From: Amycolatopsis antarctica
GTDB lineage: Bacteria; Actinomycetota; Actinomycetes; Mycobacteriales; Pseudonocardiaceae
DNA: 64,000 nt
NCBI RefSeq assembly: GCF_002262875.1
Contig: NZ_NKYE01000001.1
Location: forward strand, 310,001-374,000
Reading direction: 5' to 3'
Shown in pieces: positions 31,699-40,089 of this stretch. How positions within the stretch are numbered: the first letter of the stretch is position 1; every line of letters starts with the position of its first letter. The notes below the pieces were generated by a model, which made no database searches, was not told the origin of the DNA, and was given only the letters and a program-made list of their open reading frames with translations. The position numbers were made by a program, and so were the translations under genes.

Positions 31699-33261
31699 TC
31701 AGGGCTCTTCGGTCTGCGAGGTCGGCGAGGTCGTCGTCGGTTCCGGCTCGTCCGGCGAGGTCGTCGTCGGTTCCGGCTCCTCCGTGGGCTCCGGCTCCGG
31801 CTCGTCGGTCGTCGACGGGGGCCGGGTAGCCGTCGGCCGCCGGGTCGTCGTCTCCTCCGTGGTCTCCTCTTCCGTCGTCGGCTCCTCGGTGACCTCTTCG
31901 GTGGTCGTCGTGGTCGGCGGCGGTTCGGTGGTGGAGGGTGCACTGCTGGTGACCGGCGGCTGCGCGGGCATCGGGTCCGGCGTGTCCTTCTTGGCGGACG
32001 GCCCGAACAGCCAGAAGCCGAAGCCGCCCAGCGCCAGCAGGACGATCCCGCCGATCAGCGCGGGCTTCTTCCAGTTGCTCTTCTCCTCGGCGACCTCGGC
32101 CGGCGCGGCCTCGTAGTCGTCGTAGTCCTCGTACCGGTCGTCGTATCCGTCGTCGGGGTAGCCGCCCGCCGGCACCGCTCGCGTCGGGTCCCCGCCGTGC
32201 GGATAGTCGTCGTAGTCGTCCTGCGGGTAGGCACCCGGCTCGGCGTACGGGTCGTCGACCTCGTCGTAGTAGCTGGTGCCGTGAGCCTGGTCGGCCAGCG
32301 TTCCGGAGTGCGTGGTCGGCTGGTCGTCACGGCCCGCGGCGCCCAGCGCCGCTCCGGCCAGACCGCCGCCCATCGCGGCGGCACCCAGCGCTCCGGGGTG
32401 GATCCGGGTGTTGTCGGCGGGGCCGCCCAGCGGGGTCTCGCCGCGGGCGACGGCCGCGAGCAGGTCCTCGGCCTCCTCGGCGGTGGGCCGGTGGTGCACG
32501 TCCGGGTGCAGCAGCACGGCGAGCACGCTGGCGAGCGGCCCGGACTGGCGCGGCGGGTTGATCTGGCCCGCGGCGACGGCGTGCAGCAGCCCGAGGGTGT
32601 TCTCGCTGAGGCCGAACGGGGGCTGGCCCTCGCACGCCGCGTAGAGCGTGGAACCGAGGGAGAACACATCGGACTCCGGCCCCGGGTCGCCACCGATGGC
32701 CACTTCGGGCGCCAGGTAGGCCGGGGTGCCGGCGATCATTCCGGTCTTGGTGACCGTGACGTCGTCCTTGGCCCGGGAGATGCCGAAGTCGGTGATCTTC
32801 ACCAGGCCGTTGCCGGCCAGCAGGATGTTGCCGGGCTTGATGTCCCGGTGCACGATCCCGACCGAGTGCGCGTCCTTCAGCGCGGCGGCCACCTGGGCAC
32901 CGATGCGCGCGACGTCGAGCGGCGGCAGCGTCTTGTTCTCACGCAGCAGCTCGGCGAGGCTCATCGACTTCAGGTATTCCATGATCAGGCAGGGCTGACC
33001 GTTGTCGTCGGTGACGACGTCGAAGACGGAGATCGCGTTCGGGTGGTGCAGGCGGGCGGCGATCCGGCCCTCGCGCATGGTGCGCTGACGGGCCTCCTCC
33101 GCCTCCGTGTGATCGAGACCGGGCTGCAGGAGGAGTTGCTTGATCGCGACCGTGCGATGCAGCACCTCGTCCTGGGCCTGCCACACGGCGCCCATCGCGC
33201 CTGTGCCCACCCGTCCGACGATGCGGTATCGCCCGGCGACCAAGCGACCTTCGTCGCTCAC
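31699..33261 (-). CDS. Membrane Ser/Thr protein kinase (PknB family, active)
   Basis: The 520-aa eukaryotic-type kinase has all catalytic motifs: GTGAMGAVW loop, K41, HRD at 138-140 with IKPGN, DFG at 158-160, and APE at 184-186. A juxtamembrane part rich in Asp/Tyr (YYDEVDDPYAEP, DDYDDYPHGG) may be a phosphorylation target. One transmembrane helix lies near residues 398-420, followed by an extracellular Thr/Glu/Pro tail of about 100 residues (TTTTTEEVTEEPTTEEETTE) without PASTA domains. GTG 33261 is the start. It precedes the pseudokinase gene, probably in one transcript. Confidence 0.92.
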   Translation of the reverse strand: MSDEGRLVAGRYRIVGRVGTGAMGAVWQAQDEVLHRTVAIKQLLLQPGLDHTEAEEARQRTMREGRIAARLHHPNAISVFDVVTDDNGQPCLIMEYLKSMSLAELLRENKTLPPLDVARIGAQVAAALKDAHSVGIVHRDIKPGNILLAGNGLVKITDFGISRAKDDVTVTKTGMIAGTPAYLAPEVAIGGDPGPESDVFSLGSTLYAACEGQPPFGLSENTLGLLHAVAAGQINPPRQSGPLASVLAVLLHPDVHHRPTAEEAEDLLAAVARGETPLGGPADNTRIHPGALGAAAMGGGLAGAALGAAGRDDQPTTHSGTLADQAHGTSYYDEVDDPYAEPGAYPQDDYDDYPHGGDPTRAVPAGGYPDDGYDDRYEDYDDYEAAPAEVAEEKSNWKKPALIGGIVLLALGGFGFWLFGPSAKKDTPDPMPAQPPVTSSAPSTTEPPPTTTTTEEVTEEPTTEEETTEETTTRRPTATRPPSTTDEPEPEPTEEPEPTTTSPDEPEPTTTSPTSQTEEP

Positions 33262-33460
33262 GCGACCTCCTTCTGGGCTCCGTCAATGGGCAGTGTCTCG
33301 GCCACGTGGCCGGGCGCGGATCGGTGCGCCAGGTGCCAGGAGCGTATGCACATGTTGGTGGTCAGTGGTCCGGATTCCCCGAGACCGGCCCGTTACTAGG
33401 CTAGGCCCTCACTCTGTGCGCACGCACCCGGCACGGATCGCTGCCCCTGCGGACCGCCTG

Positions 33461-34315
33461 CTACACGTTCTGGGCGGAGAGCAGCCGGGCCTGCGAGATG
33501 AGGTGCTGCGGCCCGTCGTCGAAGCTCAGTAGCTGAGTCACCCGGAGCTTCTCACCGTCCGGCTGCACCATCATCACCACGGCCAGCACCGATCCATCGC
33601 CGCGGAGCCGCGCCTCGGACAGGGTCACCGAGGCCATCGACGACCAGGCGCGCACCAGCTCACCGGGCTGGTCGGCGCGCAGGTCCGGTGCCAGCAGGGC
33701 CAGTGCCTCCTGCGGATTCGCCGACACCAGCCGGTAGAACTCACGGACCAGGGAGAGGTGATCGCCGGAGGAGGGACGGTCGAGGTCCGCGCGACCGGAC
33801 TGGCCGGAGGGAACCGGCGCGGCCGGGCCGTTGCCCTCGGCCGGCGCGCCGGGGCCGGGATCGGCGGGTTGCGGGACCTGTGGGGTGTCGGCGGAGACGG
33901 GCACCGTCGTGGTCGGCGGCGCGGGGTCCGGGGCGGCGGGCGGTACGGGCGGCGGCGCGTCCGGGCCGTCCGGGGCGGCGAAGACACCGAGCGCGGCGGC
34001 ACCCACGATCTCGTCGGGGTCGGCGGCCTGGACGGAGCCCTCCGAGCGCTGGTCGGCGATCAGCGCGGCGCCGACGATGGAACCGGAGAGCAGAGCCGCC
34101 GCGAGCACCAGTCCCACCAGCTTCGACCGGCGGGCCAGGGGGCTCTCCGGTTCCCGGGGCGGTCCCTCGGGCTCCCGCGCGGAGCGGGACCGTGGTGGCG
34201 GGAGGTACTTGCGCGGCTCGGCGAACACCTCGCGGAGGTACTCGTCGTCCACCATGTCGTCCTCGGCGAGCTCGCTGTCGATCACGTCCTCGAGCCGTGT
34301 GTTCTCGAGCTGCAT
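33461..34315 (-). CDS. Single-pass membrane protein with extracytoplasmic domain
   Basis: The 284-aa protein has an acidic N-terminal cytoplasmic part (LEDVIDSELAEDDMVDDEYLREVFAEPRKYLPPP), a transmembrane helix at about 67-88 (LVGLVLAAALLSGSIVGAALI), a Pro-rich spacer and a conserved C-terminal domain of about 95 residues (HLSLVREFYRLVSANPQEALALL...LSFDDGPQHLISQARLL). That domain looks like a small NTF2/SnoaL-type or lipocalin-like helper module. Function is unknown. ATG 34315 begins the conserved segment. It is downstream of a second, similarly organised protein and upstream of the kinase pair in the same direction. Confidence 0.75.
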   Translation of the reverse strand: MQLENTRLEDVIDSELAEDDMVDDEYLREVFAEPRKYLPPPRSRSAREPEGPPREPESPLARRSKLVGLVLAAALLSGSIVGAALIADQRSEGSVQAADPDEIVGAAALGVFAAPDGPDAPPPVPPAAPDPAPPTTTVPVSADTPQVPQPADPGPGAPAEGNGPAAPVPSGQSGRADLDRPSSGDHLSLVREFYRLVSANPQEALALLAPDLRADQPGELVRAWSSMASVTLSEARLRGDGSVLAVVMMVQPDGEKLRVTQLLSFDDGPQHLISQARLLSAQNV

Positions 34316-34632
34316 GATGTCGCCTGCGGAGTCGGTGTCCCGCTGACTGTGTCGCCGGTCGCGCACGGCTCGATCGCCTCGATTTCCAGTACTGTGCCGC
34401 GGCCTGATGGGCCGAGGGCGTTGGTGCCCCTGCTGCTTGGTGAACAGCGGCGGACTCTGCCTTCGAGCAAACCGCCTTGCTCGCGGGTTCACCACTCTTG
34501 GTCGCCGGATTGCGTTTGTGGCACGACGAACGGCAACACGGGTAACCCACGTGGCCCAACTTTTCACCGCTCAACGCACTGCATGTGCATCAGTGCCGTG
34601 CAACCGAACGGATCAGCCGCACGTGCGGCCGA
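34316..34632. other. Intergenic region between two membrane-protein genes
   Basis: This 317-bp region on the minus strand lies between the stop at 34633 and the start at 34315, and should contain the promoter of the downstream gene. It includes the 16-base sequence at 34564-34579 that recurs at 43392. No gene is supported. Confidence 0.5.
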
Positions 34633-36048
34633 TCAGCCGCCCTCGCTGGAGATCTTCTCGTCCGGAGTGAACGCCAGAGTGCGCGTTTCCCGGGAGACGC
34701 TGCCGTCGTCCCGGACGACCTTCACGGTGTTGATCGTGACTGCCTGCTCGCGGTCCACCTCGACCCGCTCCACCTCGAAGTAGGCGATGCCCTCGTACTT
34801 GCGGGCCAGCCCGTCGGTTCCCTGTGCCTGCAGGTCACCGGTGGTGATCTCGCGGGCGGCGGCCGGGTCCTCGGTGACGGTGTCGAGGTAGGTCTGGGTG
34901 CGTTCGGCCATCGTCTTCGCCCTCGGCGCGAACATCGTCTTCATCGAGTCCTCGTCGCGGTACACGATCTGCGGGCTGCTCGGGCCGGGCTTCTCCGGCG
35001 GCCTGCTGGTCGTCGGCGCGCCGGTGCTGCCCGTGCCGGTCGGATCGGTGGTGCCGCCGGTACTGCCCGGGGCGCCCGTGGTGCCGCCGGTCGTGCCGGG
35101 AGCCGGACCGGTGCCACCGGGGCCGGCCGTGGCGAGGGCGGAGTCCGAGGTCAGGCCGTCCGCCACCGAGTCGGTGGTGCCCTCGACGGTGCCCGGTCCG
35201 GACGTCGAACTGCCAGGAGCCGGGATCGCGGGAGCCTGCGTCGGCGGCTCACCGGAGAACTGTTCCTGATCGAGCAGCGGGTGACCGCCGCGCCGGTCGG
35301 TCCAGCCGTTGATGGCGGAGTTCTGGTCCGGCGAGCCGACGAACAGGGAACCGGCGAACAGCATCGCCACCACGACCCCGCCGGACGACGCCGCCGCGAA
35401 CCAGGCGGCCCTGCGCCAGCTCCGCGGCGGGGTGACCGAGGCGGGCACGGTACCGAGGTCGAACTTGCCGAGGCCGTCCGCGGGCGGCAGGAAGTAGACC
35501 CTGGCCTCGTCCTCGTCGGGAGCGGGCCCGTCGTCGGCGGGGCGCAGCGTCACCTTTCGCCTGCGGTACGCCAGGTCGGACGGCTGGGCGCCCACCCGCT
35601 GGGGCGGGGTCCTCGGCGGATCGGCGGGGGGCGGATCCGCGGGCCAGAGGGGCGCCTGCCGCTGTACCGGGAGCTCACCGTGGGTGGTGGCGAAGGCGGA
35701 GTCCCGCGCGCCGACCCGGGGCGTCTCGACGCTCGGACGCGCGCGCCCTGGCGGCGGCTGCGGCGGGACGTACCGGGGCGCACGGGGAGGGGGCATCGCG
35801 GCCGGTGGCCGGGGAGCAGGCTCGGCGTGATGCCTGCTTGGGCGCGTGTGCTGGGCGGGGACCGACGGCGTCCACGTTCCCGTACCCGGCGCGTGCCGGT
35901 GCCGCCGCGCCGGGACGCGCGCACCGGTCCTGGCGAGGTTGCCGGGCAGGCCGCCGGGCACGGGCCGGGAGGCCGGCTGGGGAGTGCGCCGGGGCGGGCC
36001 CGGGACGTTCCGGTCCGGGAACTCCGAGAACAGGTTGCCGCCGCTCAT
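34633..36048 (-). CDS. Proline-rich single-pass membrane protein
   Basis: The 471-aa protein starts SGGNLFSEFPDRNVPGPPRR and has about 215 residues of Pro/Arg-rich cytoplasmic sequence. A membrane helix at roughly 230-252 (AAWFAAASSGGVVVAMLFAGSLFVG) is followed by a Gly/Thr/Pro extracellular linker (GGTTGAPGSTGGTTDPTGTG). The C-terminal domain of about 110 residues (IVYRDEDSMKTMFAPRAKTMAERTQTYLDTVTEDPAAARE...AVTINTVKVVRDDGSVSRETRTLAF) is a likely beta-strand domain outside the membrane. The topology parallels the next gene, so both may belong to an envelope complex near the Ser/Thr kinase. The family is not recognised. Confidence 0.72.
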   Translation of the reverse strand: MSGGNLFSEFPDRNVPGPPRRTPQPASRPVPGGLPGNLARTGARVPARRHRHAPGTGTWTPSVPAQHTRPSRHHAEPAPRPPAAMPPPRAPRYVPPQPPPGRARPSVETPRVGARDSAFATTHGELPVQRQAPLWPADPPPADPPRTPPQRVGAQPSDLAYRRRKVTLRPADDGPAPDEDEARVYFLPPADGLGKFDLGTVPASVTPPRSWRRAAWFAAASSGGVVVAMLFAGSLFVGSPDQNSAINGWTDRRGGHPLLDQEQFSGEPPTQAPAIPAPGSSTSGPGTVEGTTDSVADGLTSDSALATAGPGGTGPAPGTTGGTTGAPGSTGGTTDPTGTGSTGAPTTSRPPEKPGPSSPQIVYRDEDSMKTMFAPRAKTMAERTQTYLDTVTEDPAAAREITTGDLQAQGTDGLARKYEGIAYFEVERVEVDREQAVTINTVKVVRDDGSVSRETRTLAFTPDEKISSEGG

Positions 36049-36319
36049 GCTCGGTGGATTCCTCCCCACATCGCGGCCGGCAAGACTTTCGTCGGTTTCC
36101 CTGCATTCGCATGTTCTGCTGCACGTGCGATTGCACCGCGACACAGCACGCTTGCGAGTGGGAACACCGTCTCCAGCGTAGGTCGCCGAAGAAGGCCACG
36201 CCCCTTGGGGGCACAGCTTTTTTCCAGCTCACCCTTACGGGCGGGAGCCGAACGAGTGGCGAGCGTGACGACGCGTGGTAATCATCGCCGGTCGGGACGT
36301 CCTCGCGTGATCGGCGCGG

Positions 36320-36637
36320 TCAGCCGCCGCTGCGGTACTTCGACTGCGTCGACTGCAGCGACTTCACCGCCACGGCACCACTGCCCGCGGCCAGCATGAC
36401 GGCCACGATGTCCATCGGGATCGAGTCCGCCGACGTGATCAGCCAGGCGAGCAGCGAGACGGCGGTGGTGCCACCCGCCACGGCCCACCGGCCGCGCACG
36501 TACTGGGCGATCGGGCTGCCGCCCGCGCGCTTGGTGGCCGCACTGTTCAGCATGGCCAGGTAACCGGCGTGCCCGACCGCGGCCAGCACGCTCGCGATCG
36601 CCACCACGACGGCGATCAGGTTGACGATGAAGTCCAT
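36320..36637 (-). CDS. Small membrane protein
   Basis: A 105-aa protein with three hydrophobic segments (FIVNLIAVVVAIASVLAAVG, WAVAGGTTAVSLLAWLI, IVAVMLAAGSGAVAV) and a short basic C-terminus. ATG start. There is no recognisable domain. Separated by 71 bp from the chorismate mutase gene upstream, same direction. Confidence 0.7.
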   Translation of the reverse strand: MDFIVNLIAVVVAIASVLAAVGHAGYLAMLNSAATKRAGGSPIAQYVRGRWAVAGGTTAVSLLAWLITSADSIPMDIVAVMLAAGSGAVAVKSLQSTQSKYRSGG

Positions 36638-36708
36638 GTGTCCAGTCTGCCCGTTCCTGGTCGTCGGTGGCTCGGGGGTACACCCCCGGAAAACCCTGAG
36701 GTCGCGCG

Positions 36709-37005
36709 TCAGCGGCCGAGCCGGCCGCGTCCGAGGTTGAGCAGGGCCATGGCGAGCTGCCTGCCCTCGGGGCCGAGGTCCCGGTAGCGGGCGAGCACGT
36801 CCATCTCGCGGTTGTAGACGATCCGCGTTCCGCCCGCGGCCATTCTCGCCGCACCGATCGTCTGTGACACGTGGACGCGCCGCTTGACCAGTCGCAGGAT
36901 CTCGGCGTCGAGCCAGTCGATCTCCTGGCGCAGGGAGTCGATGTCCTCGGGCGGGGAGTCCGTCGCGGGCTCGGCCGCGGGCTCGCCGTGCTGCTGGGTG
37001 TTCAT
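36709..37005 (-). CDS. AroQ-class chorismate mutase
   Basis: A 98-aa all-helical chorismate mutase of the intracellular AroQ-delta type. It shows DIDSLRQEIDWLDAEILRLVKRRVHVSQTIGAARMAAGGTRI followed by REMDVLARYRDLGPEG. The Arg in RQEID, the Lys/Arg in VKRR and the RMAAGG stretch line up with known active-site positions. It converts chorismate to prephenate for Phe and Tyr synthesis. Such small actinobacterial enzymes gain activity by binding DAHP synthase. There is no signal peptide, so this is the cytoplasmic form. Divergent from uvrD1, as Rv0948c is in M. tuberculosis. Confidence 0.9.
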   Translation of the reverse strand: MNTQQHGEPAAEPATDSPPEDIDSLRQEIDWLDAEILRLVKRRVHVSQTIGAARMAAGGTRIVYNREMDVLARYRDLGPEGRQLAMALLNLGRGRLGR

Positions 37006-37054
37006 GTCGGGACCTCCGGGTGGGGCCGGTTCCTGCGGTTCCCCGAGCCGACGA

Positions 37055-37083
37055 AAGCCCCGGGTCCGCAGACTCCGGGGCTT
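37055..37083 (-). promoter_or_regulatory. Leader hairpin of the chorismate mutase gene
   Basis: AAGCCCCGG (37055-37063) pairs with CCGGGGCTT (37075-37083) around an 11-base loop, 50 bases upstream of the chorismate mutase start and inside its probable leader. It could be an attenuator-type stem, but no aromatic leader peptide is visible. Confidence 0.35.
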
Positions 37084-37249
37084 GGTGTGATGGCGGCTGG
37101 CACTATGCGATCACGGGAGCCGGAGTCCGGTTCCCGTAGAAAAATCGAATCGCGTTGTCGTGCACGTCCGAAGTATTGCACAGAACGCCGACGTCCCCGG
37201 GACGCCGCGCGGCGACTCCTCCAGCGCCGGGACCGTCGGTGCGGACGGG

Positions 37250-37255
37250 TAGCGT
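37250..37255 (+). promoter_or_regulatory. -10 element of uvrD1 (TAGCGT)
   Basis: TAGCGT ends 10 bases before the ATG at 37266, so transcription would begin within a few bases of the start codon, consistent with a near-leaderless message and with the absence of a ribosome-binding site. The same hexamer precedes genes at 41371, 45715 and 46528. Confidence 0.5.
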
Positions 37256-37265
37256 GACCCCCGAG

Positions 37266-39683
37266 ATGAGCACCCTTTTCGATCTGCCGCCGGACAACGC
37301 CCATTCGGGTCGCCACGCCGAGTTGCTGGGCGATCTCAACCCCGCGCAGCGCGCCGCCGTCGAGCACGCGGGCGGTCCGCTGCTGGTCATCGCGGGTGCC
37401 GGTTCCGGCAAGACGCGGGTGCTGACCAGACGGATCGCCTACCTGCTCGCCGAGCGCAGGGTGCAGCCCGGTCAGGTCATGGCGATCACCTTCACCAACA
37501 AGGCCGCCGCCGAGATGCGGGAGCGGGTCGGCGAACTCGTCGGCCGCCGGGCCAACGCGATGTGGGTCTCGACGTTCCACTCGATGTGCGTGCGCCTGCT
37601 GCGCCGTGAGGCCAAGACGCTGGAGATGACGTCCAGTTTCTCCATCTACGACTCCGATGACACCAAGCGCCTGGTCACCCTGGTCGCCAGGGACCTGGAC
37701 GTGGACCCGAAGCGCTACCCGGCCCGCACGCTGGCGATCCACATCTCCAATCTGAAGAACGAGCTGCTCGACCCGGACGCCGCCGCGGCGAAGGCGGGCA
37801 ACGACCTGGAGCGCATGGTCGCCGAGGTCTACGCCGAGTACCAGCGCAGGCTCCGTCAGGGCAACGCCATGGACTTCGACGACCTGATCATGCGGTCGGT
37901 CGAACTGCTCCAGGCGTTCCCGGACGTCGCCGAGCACTACCGCCGCCGCTTCCGCCACGTACTCGTCGACGAGTACCAGGACACCAACCACGCGCAGTAC
38001 ACGCTGGTCCGGGAACTGGTGGGCACCGAGGTCACCGATTCGGGTGTGCATCCGGCGGAACTGTGCGTGGTGGGCGACGCCGACCAGTCCATCTACGCCT
38101 TCCGTGGCGCGACGATCCGCAACATCGAGGAGTTCGAGCGGGACTTCCCGCGTACCCGGACGATCCTGCTCGAACAGAACTACCGCTCCACGCAGACGAT
38201 CCTCTCCGCGGCGAACGCCGTCATTGCGCGCAACCCCAATCGCCGGGACAAGCGGCTGTGGACCGACTCCGGCGAGGGCGAGCGGATCGTCGGCTACGTC
38301 GCGGACAACGAGCACGACGAGGCGGCCTTCGTCGCGGGCGAGATCGACGCGCTGGCCGACCGCGGCGAGGCGCAGTACTCGGACGTGGCCGTCTTCTACC
38401 GCACCAACAACCAGTCCCGGGTGTTCGAGGAGATCTTCATCCGACTCGGACTGCCGTACAAGGTCGTCGGCGGGGTGCGGTTCTACGAGCGGCGCGAGGT
38501 CCGCGACACCCTCGCCTACCTGCGCGTGCTCGCCAATCCGGAGGACACGGTCAGCCTCCGCCGCATCCTGAACGTGCCGAAGCGGGGGATCGGCGACCGG
38601 GCCGAGGCCGTGATCGCCACGTACGCCGAACGGGAACGCATCTCCTTCGCCCAGGCGCTGCGCGCGGCGGTGGCAGACAAGGTGCCGATGCTCAATCCCC
38701 GCTCGCGCAACGCGATCACCGGGTTCGTCGAGATCCTCGACGGCCTGAACGAACTCGTCGAGCGGGGGGACGAGGTCGCGGAACTGACCGAGGCCATCCT
38801 GGCCCGCACCGGGTACCGCGCGGCGCTGGAGGAGTCCGAGGACCCGCAGGACGCGACCCGGCTGGAGAACCTGACCGAACTGGTCACCGTGGCCCGGGAG
38901 TTCACCGAGTTCACCGAGGAGATGGCCGCCGCCGCGCCGGAGGCCCGCGACGAGGACGTGGAAGCGGGTTCGCCCGCGCCGGGTTCGCTGCCCGCGTTCC
39001 TGGAACGCGTCTCACTGGTTGCCGACGCGGACTCCATCCCGAGCCCGGACGGTGAGGACGGCGAACAGGACGCGGGCGTCGTCACCCTCATGACGGTGCA
39101 CACGGCGAAGGGCCTGGAGTACCCGGTCGTGTTCGGTACCGGCTGGGAGGACGGCATCTTCCCGCACATGCGTGCGCTCGGCGATCCGGTGGAACTGGCC
39201 GAGGAGCGCAGGCTGGCGTACGTGGCCATCACCCGGGCGCGGCAACGGCTGTACCTCTCCCGGGCGCTCGTCCGTTCGGCGTGGGGCCAGCCGATGACCA
39301 ATCCGGCATCCCGCTTCTTCGACGAGATCCCCGCCGAGCTCCTCGACTGGCGGCGGGAGGAGCCCAGCAGCGGCTTCGGTCGCGGCTCGGGGGGCTCACC
39401 GCGCGCGGCCACCACCTGGGGCCGCAGATCGTCGTTCGGCTCGGACTCCGCTCAGGCAGGGTCGTCGGCGGGCGGCACGCGTACGACCTCGTTCAAGGGC
39501 TGGAAGGACACCGTGGCGCTGAAGCTCGACGTCGGCGACCGCGTCAGCCACGACAAGTACGGACTCGGCACGGTCGTCGCCGCCGACGGCGCCGGCCCCC
39601 GGGCGACGGCGACGATCGATTTCGGCGCGGCGGGCACCGTCCGGCTGATGCTGATCGGCAGCGTCCCGATGGTGAAGCTCTGA
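37266..39683 (+). CDS. uvrD1: UvrD1/PcrA superfamily 1A DNA helicase
   Basis: The 805-aa ATP-dependent 3'-5' helicase has Walker A AGAGSGKT ending at T50, motif II VDEYQDTN, motif III GDADQSIYAFRGA, motif IV LEQNYRST and motifs V/VI (VTLMTVHTAKGLEYPVV, RRLAYVAITRARQRLYL). The C-terminal 60 residues form the Tudor-like RNA-polymerase-binding module (GDRVSHDKYGLGTVVAADG). It works in nucleotide excision repair and in stripping proteins from DNA. ATG 37266 is supported by the TAGCGT box. Gene order (chorismate mutase, uvrD1, M23 peptidase, sucCD) matches mycobacteria. Confidence 0.96.
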   Translation: MSTLFDLPPDNAHSGRHAELLGDLNPAQRAAVEHAGGPLLVIAGAGSGKTRVLTRRIAYLLAERRVQPGQVMAITFTNKAAAEMRERVGELVGRRANAMWVSTFHSMCVRLLRREAKTLEMTSSFSIYDSDDTKRLVTLVARDLDVDPKRYPARTLAIHISNLKNELLDPDAAAAKAGNDLERMVAEVYAEYQRRLRQGNAMDFDDLIMRSVELLQAFPDVAEHYRRRFRHVLVDEYQDTNHAQYTLVRELVGTEVTDSGVHPAELCVVGDADQSIYAFRGATIRNIEEFERDFPRTRTILLEQNYRSTQTILSAANAVIARNPNRRDKRLWTDSGEGERIVGYVADNEHDEAAFVAGEIDALADRGEAQYSDVAVFYRTNNQSRVFEEIFIRLGLPYKVVGGVRFYERREVRDTLAYLRVLANPEDTVSLRRILNVPKRGIGDRAEAVIATYAERERISFAQALRAAVADKVPMLNPRSRNAITGFVEILDGLNELVERGDEVAELTEAILARTGYRAALEESEDPQDATRLENLTELVTVAREFTEFTEEMAAAAPEARDEDVEAGSPAPGSLPAFLERVSLVADADSIPSPDGEDGEQDAGVVTLMTVHTAKGLEYPVVFGTGWEDGIFPHMRALGDPVELAEERRLAYVAITRARQRLYLSRALVRSAWGQPMTNPASRFFDEIPAELLDWRREEPSSGFGRGSGGSPRAATTWGRRSSFGSDSAQAGSSAGGTRTTSFKGWKDTVALKLDVGDRVSHDKYGLGTVVAADGAGPRATATIDFGAAGTVRLMLIGSVPMVKL

Positions 39684-39747
39684 GCCGGTCCGCCCCGCTC
39701 GACCGGCCCGTTCCCGAAACTGTCGGAGCTCGCCGCTAACCTCACGT

Positions 39748-39763
39748 TCGAACACATGTTCGA
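39748..39763 (+). promoter_or_regulatory. SOS box (LexA site) upstream of small Cys-rich gene
   Basis: TCGAAC-ACAT-GTTCGA is a perfect palindrome and fits the actinobacterial/Gram-positive LexA consensus TCGAACNNNNGTTCGA. It lies just downstream of a possible -10 (TAACCT) and 40 bases before the GTG at 39804. Confidence 0.85.
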
Positions 39764-39803
39764 CGGCCGGAGAGTCCGGTCGGACGCCTCTGGGGGTCGC
39801 GGT

Positions 39804-40076
39804 GTGGAGCAGCGGTTGTTTGGCCTCGTCGCCGACGGGGTATTTCAGTTCCTGCAGGGAGCCGTGGGGACGGCAGGCGCCCTTCGGGGCGCGGAGAACG
39901 CGGAGGCCGCCCGGCTGGTGGCCGCGTGGCGCACGCTGTTGCGCCTGCACGATCACCGGCCGAGCGGCCGTTGTCCGTTGTGTAAGCGTGGTCGAAAAGG
40001 GCACACCACGGAACTCTGCACGGTCTGGCAGGTCGCGGTGGCGTACTTCCTTCGCCGGCTACCCGGGGAGGACTAG
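39804..40076 (+). CDS. Small SOS-controlled Cys/His protein, unknown function
   Basis: The predicted 90-aa protein begins VEQRLFGLVADGVFQFLQGAVG, has an Ala-rich helix (AENAEAARLVAAWRTLLRLH) and ends with a Cys/His cluster HDHRPSGRCPLCKRGRKGHTTELCTVW. CPLC plus a later His and Cys could bind zinc and basic residues could contact nucleic acid. The GTG at 39804 is preferred over ATG 39756 because the latter lies inside the LexA box. The box predicts induction by DNA damage. It sits between uvrD1 and the convergent M23 gene. The family is not recognised by name. Confidence 0.68.
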   Translation: MEQRLFGLVADGVFQFLQGAVGTAGALRGAENAEAARLVAAWRTLLRLHDHRPSGRCPLCKRGRKGHTTELCTVWQVAVAYFLRRLPGED

Positions 40077-40089
40077 TTTCCTCGCCGGA

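Noticed and set aside
37002..37108. Leader peptide overlapping the chorismate mutase start
   Set aside because: A GTG-initiated frame ends in an ATGA overlap, but it contains only one Phe and no Tyr/Trp, so it does not look like an aromatic attenuator peptide.
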